A stretch of 7,889 nt of DNA from DAOVRL01 sp023128595 (lineage in GTDB: Bacteria > Planctomycetota > Phycisphaerae > Sedimentisphaerales > Anaerobacaceae). The stretch's first letter is position 1. Each line of letters begins with the position of its first letter. Position numbers and translations under genes: made by a program. Shown here piece by piece: positions 6,567 through 7,889 of the stretch. The notes under the pieces are model-generated. The model did not search any database, was not told the origin of the DNA, and saw nothing but the letters and a program-made list of their open reading frames with translations. Location: the NCBI GenBank assembly GCA_030628155.1, contig DAOVRL010000192.1, positions 1 to 7,889 on the forward strand. Direction: 5' to 3'.

Positions 6567-6656
6567 TTCAAATCTCCCCACCTGTGTACTGCTTGTCCAC
6601 AGGCACCACTGCGTAATAAACCCCGTTGCATCAAAAAAACTTATTTCATCAACTGT

Positions 6657-6673
6657 CTCGATTCTGCTCGATT
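6657..6673 (+). repeat. Direct repeat CTCGATT x2 with 10-bp period, candidate activator site
   Basis: CTCGATT occurs at 6657-6663 and 6667-6673, exactly one helical turn apart. It lies about 100-115 bp upstream of the inferred sigma54 start site, where enhancer-binding proteins usually bind. A looser dyad, GCGAAAC (6678-6684) with GTTTTAGC (6691-6698), lies just downstream. Fis-type regulators mostly bind inverted repeats, so this assignment is tentative. Confidence 0.3.
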
Positions 6674-6734
6674 AGGTGCGAAACTCTCCCGTTTTAGCTC
6701 ATTTCAAGCCAGGCGTAAGCAGCGTTTTGTCTCC

Positions 6735-6747
6735 GTTGTTCAACAAC
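6735..6747. repeat. Perfect palindrome abutting the sigma54 -24 box
   Basis: GTTGTT-C-AACAAC is a 13-base palindrome with 6-bp arms whose last base overlaps the start of the -24 element. A protein bound here would block sigma54 holoenzyme or modulate it, so it is a candidate operator. At 6 bp per arm it could also be chance. Confidence 0.35.
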
Positions 6748-6763
6748 TGGTATGGTTTTAGCA
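6747..6763 (+). promoter_or_regulatory. Sigma54 (-24/-12) promoter of the downstream redox operon
   Basis: CTGGTATGGTTTTAGCA has the invariant GG (6749-6750) and GC (6761-6762) at the required 10-base separation. It matches the YTGGYRYR part of the -24 consensus and TTGCA with one mismatch (TAGCA). Transcription would start near 6773, about 30 bases before ATG 6804. No convincing sigma70 boxes were found in this gap. The gene next to it encodes a sigma54 activator, which independently supports the call. Confidence 0.7.
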
Positions 6764-6803
6764 ATATCTCAGGTATTACGAGTCGCAGAGTAAGGAATTG
6801 ACT

Positions 6804-7097
6804 ATGTCAGAGAATATGAGATACGTTGGGCTGTGTTCGATCTGCAAGAATACTTCGTCCTGTACATTTCCACGAGATCCTGACAAGCCGGTCTTTCATT
6901 GTGAAGAGTTCGAGATCGAAAAAACCGTTTCTATAAAGCCTCCTGTAAAAGAGCTGCCGCCGACTCCCCTCATGCAGACTGCCAAGGAAAAAGATTCAAC
7001 CAGGATCATTGGTTTGTGCAGCGATTGTGAGAACCGCCGGAGCTGCGCCTTTCCAAAACCCGAAGGGGGCATCTGGCAGTGCGAGGAATACCAATAG
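6804..7097 (+). CDS. Small protein with two repeated four-cysteine motifs
   Basis: A 97-residue soluble protein made of two copies of one motif joined by a Pro/Lys-rich linker (about 40-66). Copy 1 is C11-x2-C14-x5-C20-x12-C33 and copy 2 is C72-x2-C75-x5-C81-x11-C93; each begins with GLCS and ends with CEE followed by an aromatic residue. Four cysteines per copy suggest one zinc ion or one Fe-S cluster each, but which is not visible. I do not know a named family and give no function. ATG 6804 is chosen over TTG 6798 because AAGGA (6792-6796) lies 7 bases before it. It is the first gene after the sigma54 promoter and ends one base before the NuoE-like gene, so the two are almost certainly co-expressed; a role in metal delivery, assembly or regulation of that complex is inference. 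Confidence 0.85.
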   Translation: MSENMRYVGLCSICKNTSSCTFPRDPDKPVFHCEEFEIEKTVSIKPPVKELPPTPLMQTAKEKDSTRIIGLCSDCENRRSCAFPKPEGGIWQCEEYQ

Positions 7098-7098
7098 A

Positions 7099-7889
7099 AT
7101 GGAACAAGAGACCATTATCAAAAACAAAGACAATATCGACGGCCAGGACGAGGTAGATTCGAAAGATATTTTAAGAATCCTGGAAAAGCATAATGAGGAC
7201 AGAGGCGGGCTTATCGCCGTTCTCGAAGAAATCCAGGCTGAATATGGCTATCTTCCCGAAGAGTCCCTTAGAATAGTAAGCGACAAGGCAGGCCGCTCAC
7301 TGGTCGATGTATATGGTGTTGCCACGTTCTATCGTTCTTTCAGCTTGAAACCTCGAGGTAAGCATCTTGTTTGTGCGTGTCTTGGCACAGCCTGCCACGT
7401 TCGCGGCGCGCCGCGGGTCGTCGATGAGCTTGAGCGGCAATTGGGCATCAAAGCCGGCGAGACAACCGCCGACAAGGAATTTACGCTGGAGACGGTGAAC
7501 TGCTTAGGGGCCTGCGCTCTCGGACCGGTTGTTGTTATCGACGGCCATTACTTCTCGAAGGTCAGAAAATCGAGAGTTCGTCAACTATTAGACGATGCCC
7601 TGAAGGGATTTGACAAACTTGAGATAGGAAAGGACAAACGAATCTTCCCCCTCAATGTAAGCTGTGCCCATTGTAATCATAGTCTGAAAGACGAGACCTT
7701 TGCCATTGACGGCCACCCATCAATTCGGGTAATCATATCTTCCAACCACAAGCAAGGTTGGCTCAGGCTTTCCTGCCTGTATGGCAGTTACAATTTTGCT
7801 TCCGAGTTTGAGGTCCCCATAGATTCGGTGGTGAGTTTTCTTTGCCCGCATTGTGGTGTGGAATTTCCCAGCACATCGGACTGTTCCGT
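7099..7889 (+). CDS. NuoE/HndA-like [2Fe-2S] subunit with extra C-terminal cysteine-rich domain (partial, runs off the window)
   Basis: An open frame of 263 complete codons running off the right edge. After a polar 20-residue lead, residues about 23-175 match the 24-kDa [2Fe-2S] subunit of complex I and NAD(P)-linked hydrogenases: a helical part (LEEIQAEYGYLPE, YGVATFYRSF) and a thioredoxin-like ferredoxin with ligands C94-x4-C99 and C135-x3-C139 (CLGTACHVRGAP, NCLGACALGP). In such enzymes it passes electrons near the FMN subunit. Typical NuoE proteins stop near here; this one continues with a domain holding C189-x2-C192, C226 and C249-x2-C252, a zinc-ribbon-like pattern around KQGWLRLSCLYGSYNF. 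The absence of membrane segments suggests a soluble complex. The start is ATG 7099, one base after the preceding stop, with GAGG 12 bases upstream. The FMN and catalytic subunits would be expected next; electron-bifurcating hydrogenase versus formate dehydrogenase or another oxidoreductase cannot be decided here. Confidence 0.92.
   Translation, partial: MEQETIIKNKDNIDGQDEVDSKDILRILEKHNEDRGGLIAVLEEIQAEYGYLPEESLRIVSDKAGRSLVDVYGVATFYRSFSLKPRGKHLVCACLGTACHVRGAPRVVDELERQLGIKAGETTADKEFTLETVNCLGACALGPVVVIDGHYFSKVRKSRVRQLLDDALKGFDKLEIGKDKRIFPLNVSCAHCNHSLKDETFAIDGHPSIRVIISSNHKQGWLRLSCLYGSYNFASEFEVPIDSVVSFLCPHCGVEFPSTSDCS

Overview
The window looks like a chromosomal segment of a planctomycete, most likely of the class Phycisphaerae. 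The pointers are a PQQ-type beta-propeller protein opening with a DWP-x-YRGP-type motif, secreted proteins of a kind common in that phylum, and an 11-bp CGAACCCAAAA tandem repeat of a type I associate with Phycisphaerae genomes. This assignment is from memory of such genomes and was not searched.

Layout. Positions 1-501 hold no credible protein gene. They contain two blocks of the 11-bp repeat, a C-rich stretch that is a canonical G-quadruplex motif on the minus strand, a strong minus-strand intrinsic terminator (366-395) and a near-consensus minus-strand promoter (435-462) that together could delimit a small RNA. A minus-strand tRNA-Cys(GCA) follows (502-575) with its own promoter (596-624). 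Next come two minus-strand genes for exported proteins: a beta-propeller protein (789-2045) and a 493-residue protein with two copies of an anthrax-lethal-factor-like metallopeptidase domain, one with intact zinc ligands and one degenerate (2233-3714). The intergenic region 3715-4040 contains inverted repeats, a two-sided A/T-flanked hairpin and a perfect-consensus sigma70 promoter (3945-3974).

That promoter drives, on the plus strand, a soluble sensor histidine kinase (4041-5180) and, one base later, its sigma54-activating response regulator (5182-6534). Downstream lies a 269-bp gap with a candidate regulator-binding direct repeat, a palindrome and a good -24/-12 sigma54 promoter (6747-6763). 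This promoter faces a small cysteine-motif protein (6804-7097) and a NuoE/HndA-like [2Fe-2S] subunit with an added C-terminal cysteine-rich domain (7099 to beyond the window end).

Inferred logic: the kinase and regulator are made from a housekeeping promoter. On sensing an intracellular signal, the phosphorylated regulator would activate RNA polymerase-sigma54 at 6747-6763 and switch on an NAD(P)-linked redox operon. From the NuoE-like subunit this is probably a hydrogenase or other flavin-based oxidoreductase, but its remaining subunits lie outside the window. The two most unusual items are the active/pseudo-enzyme tandem peptidase and the cysteine-rich additions at the head of the redox operon.
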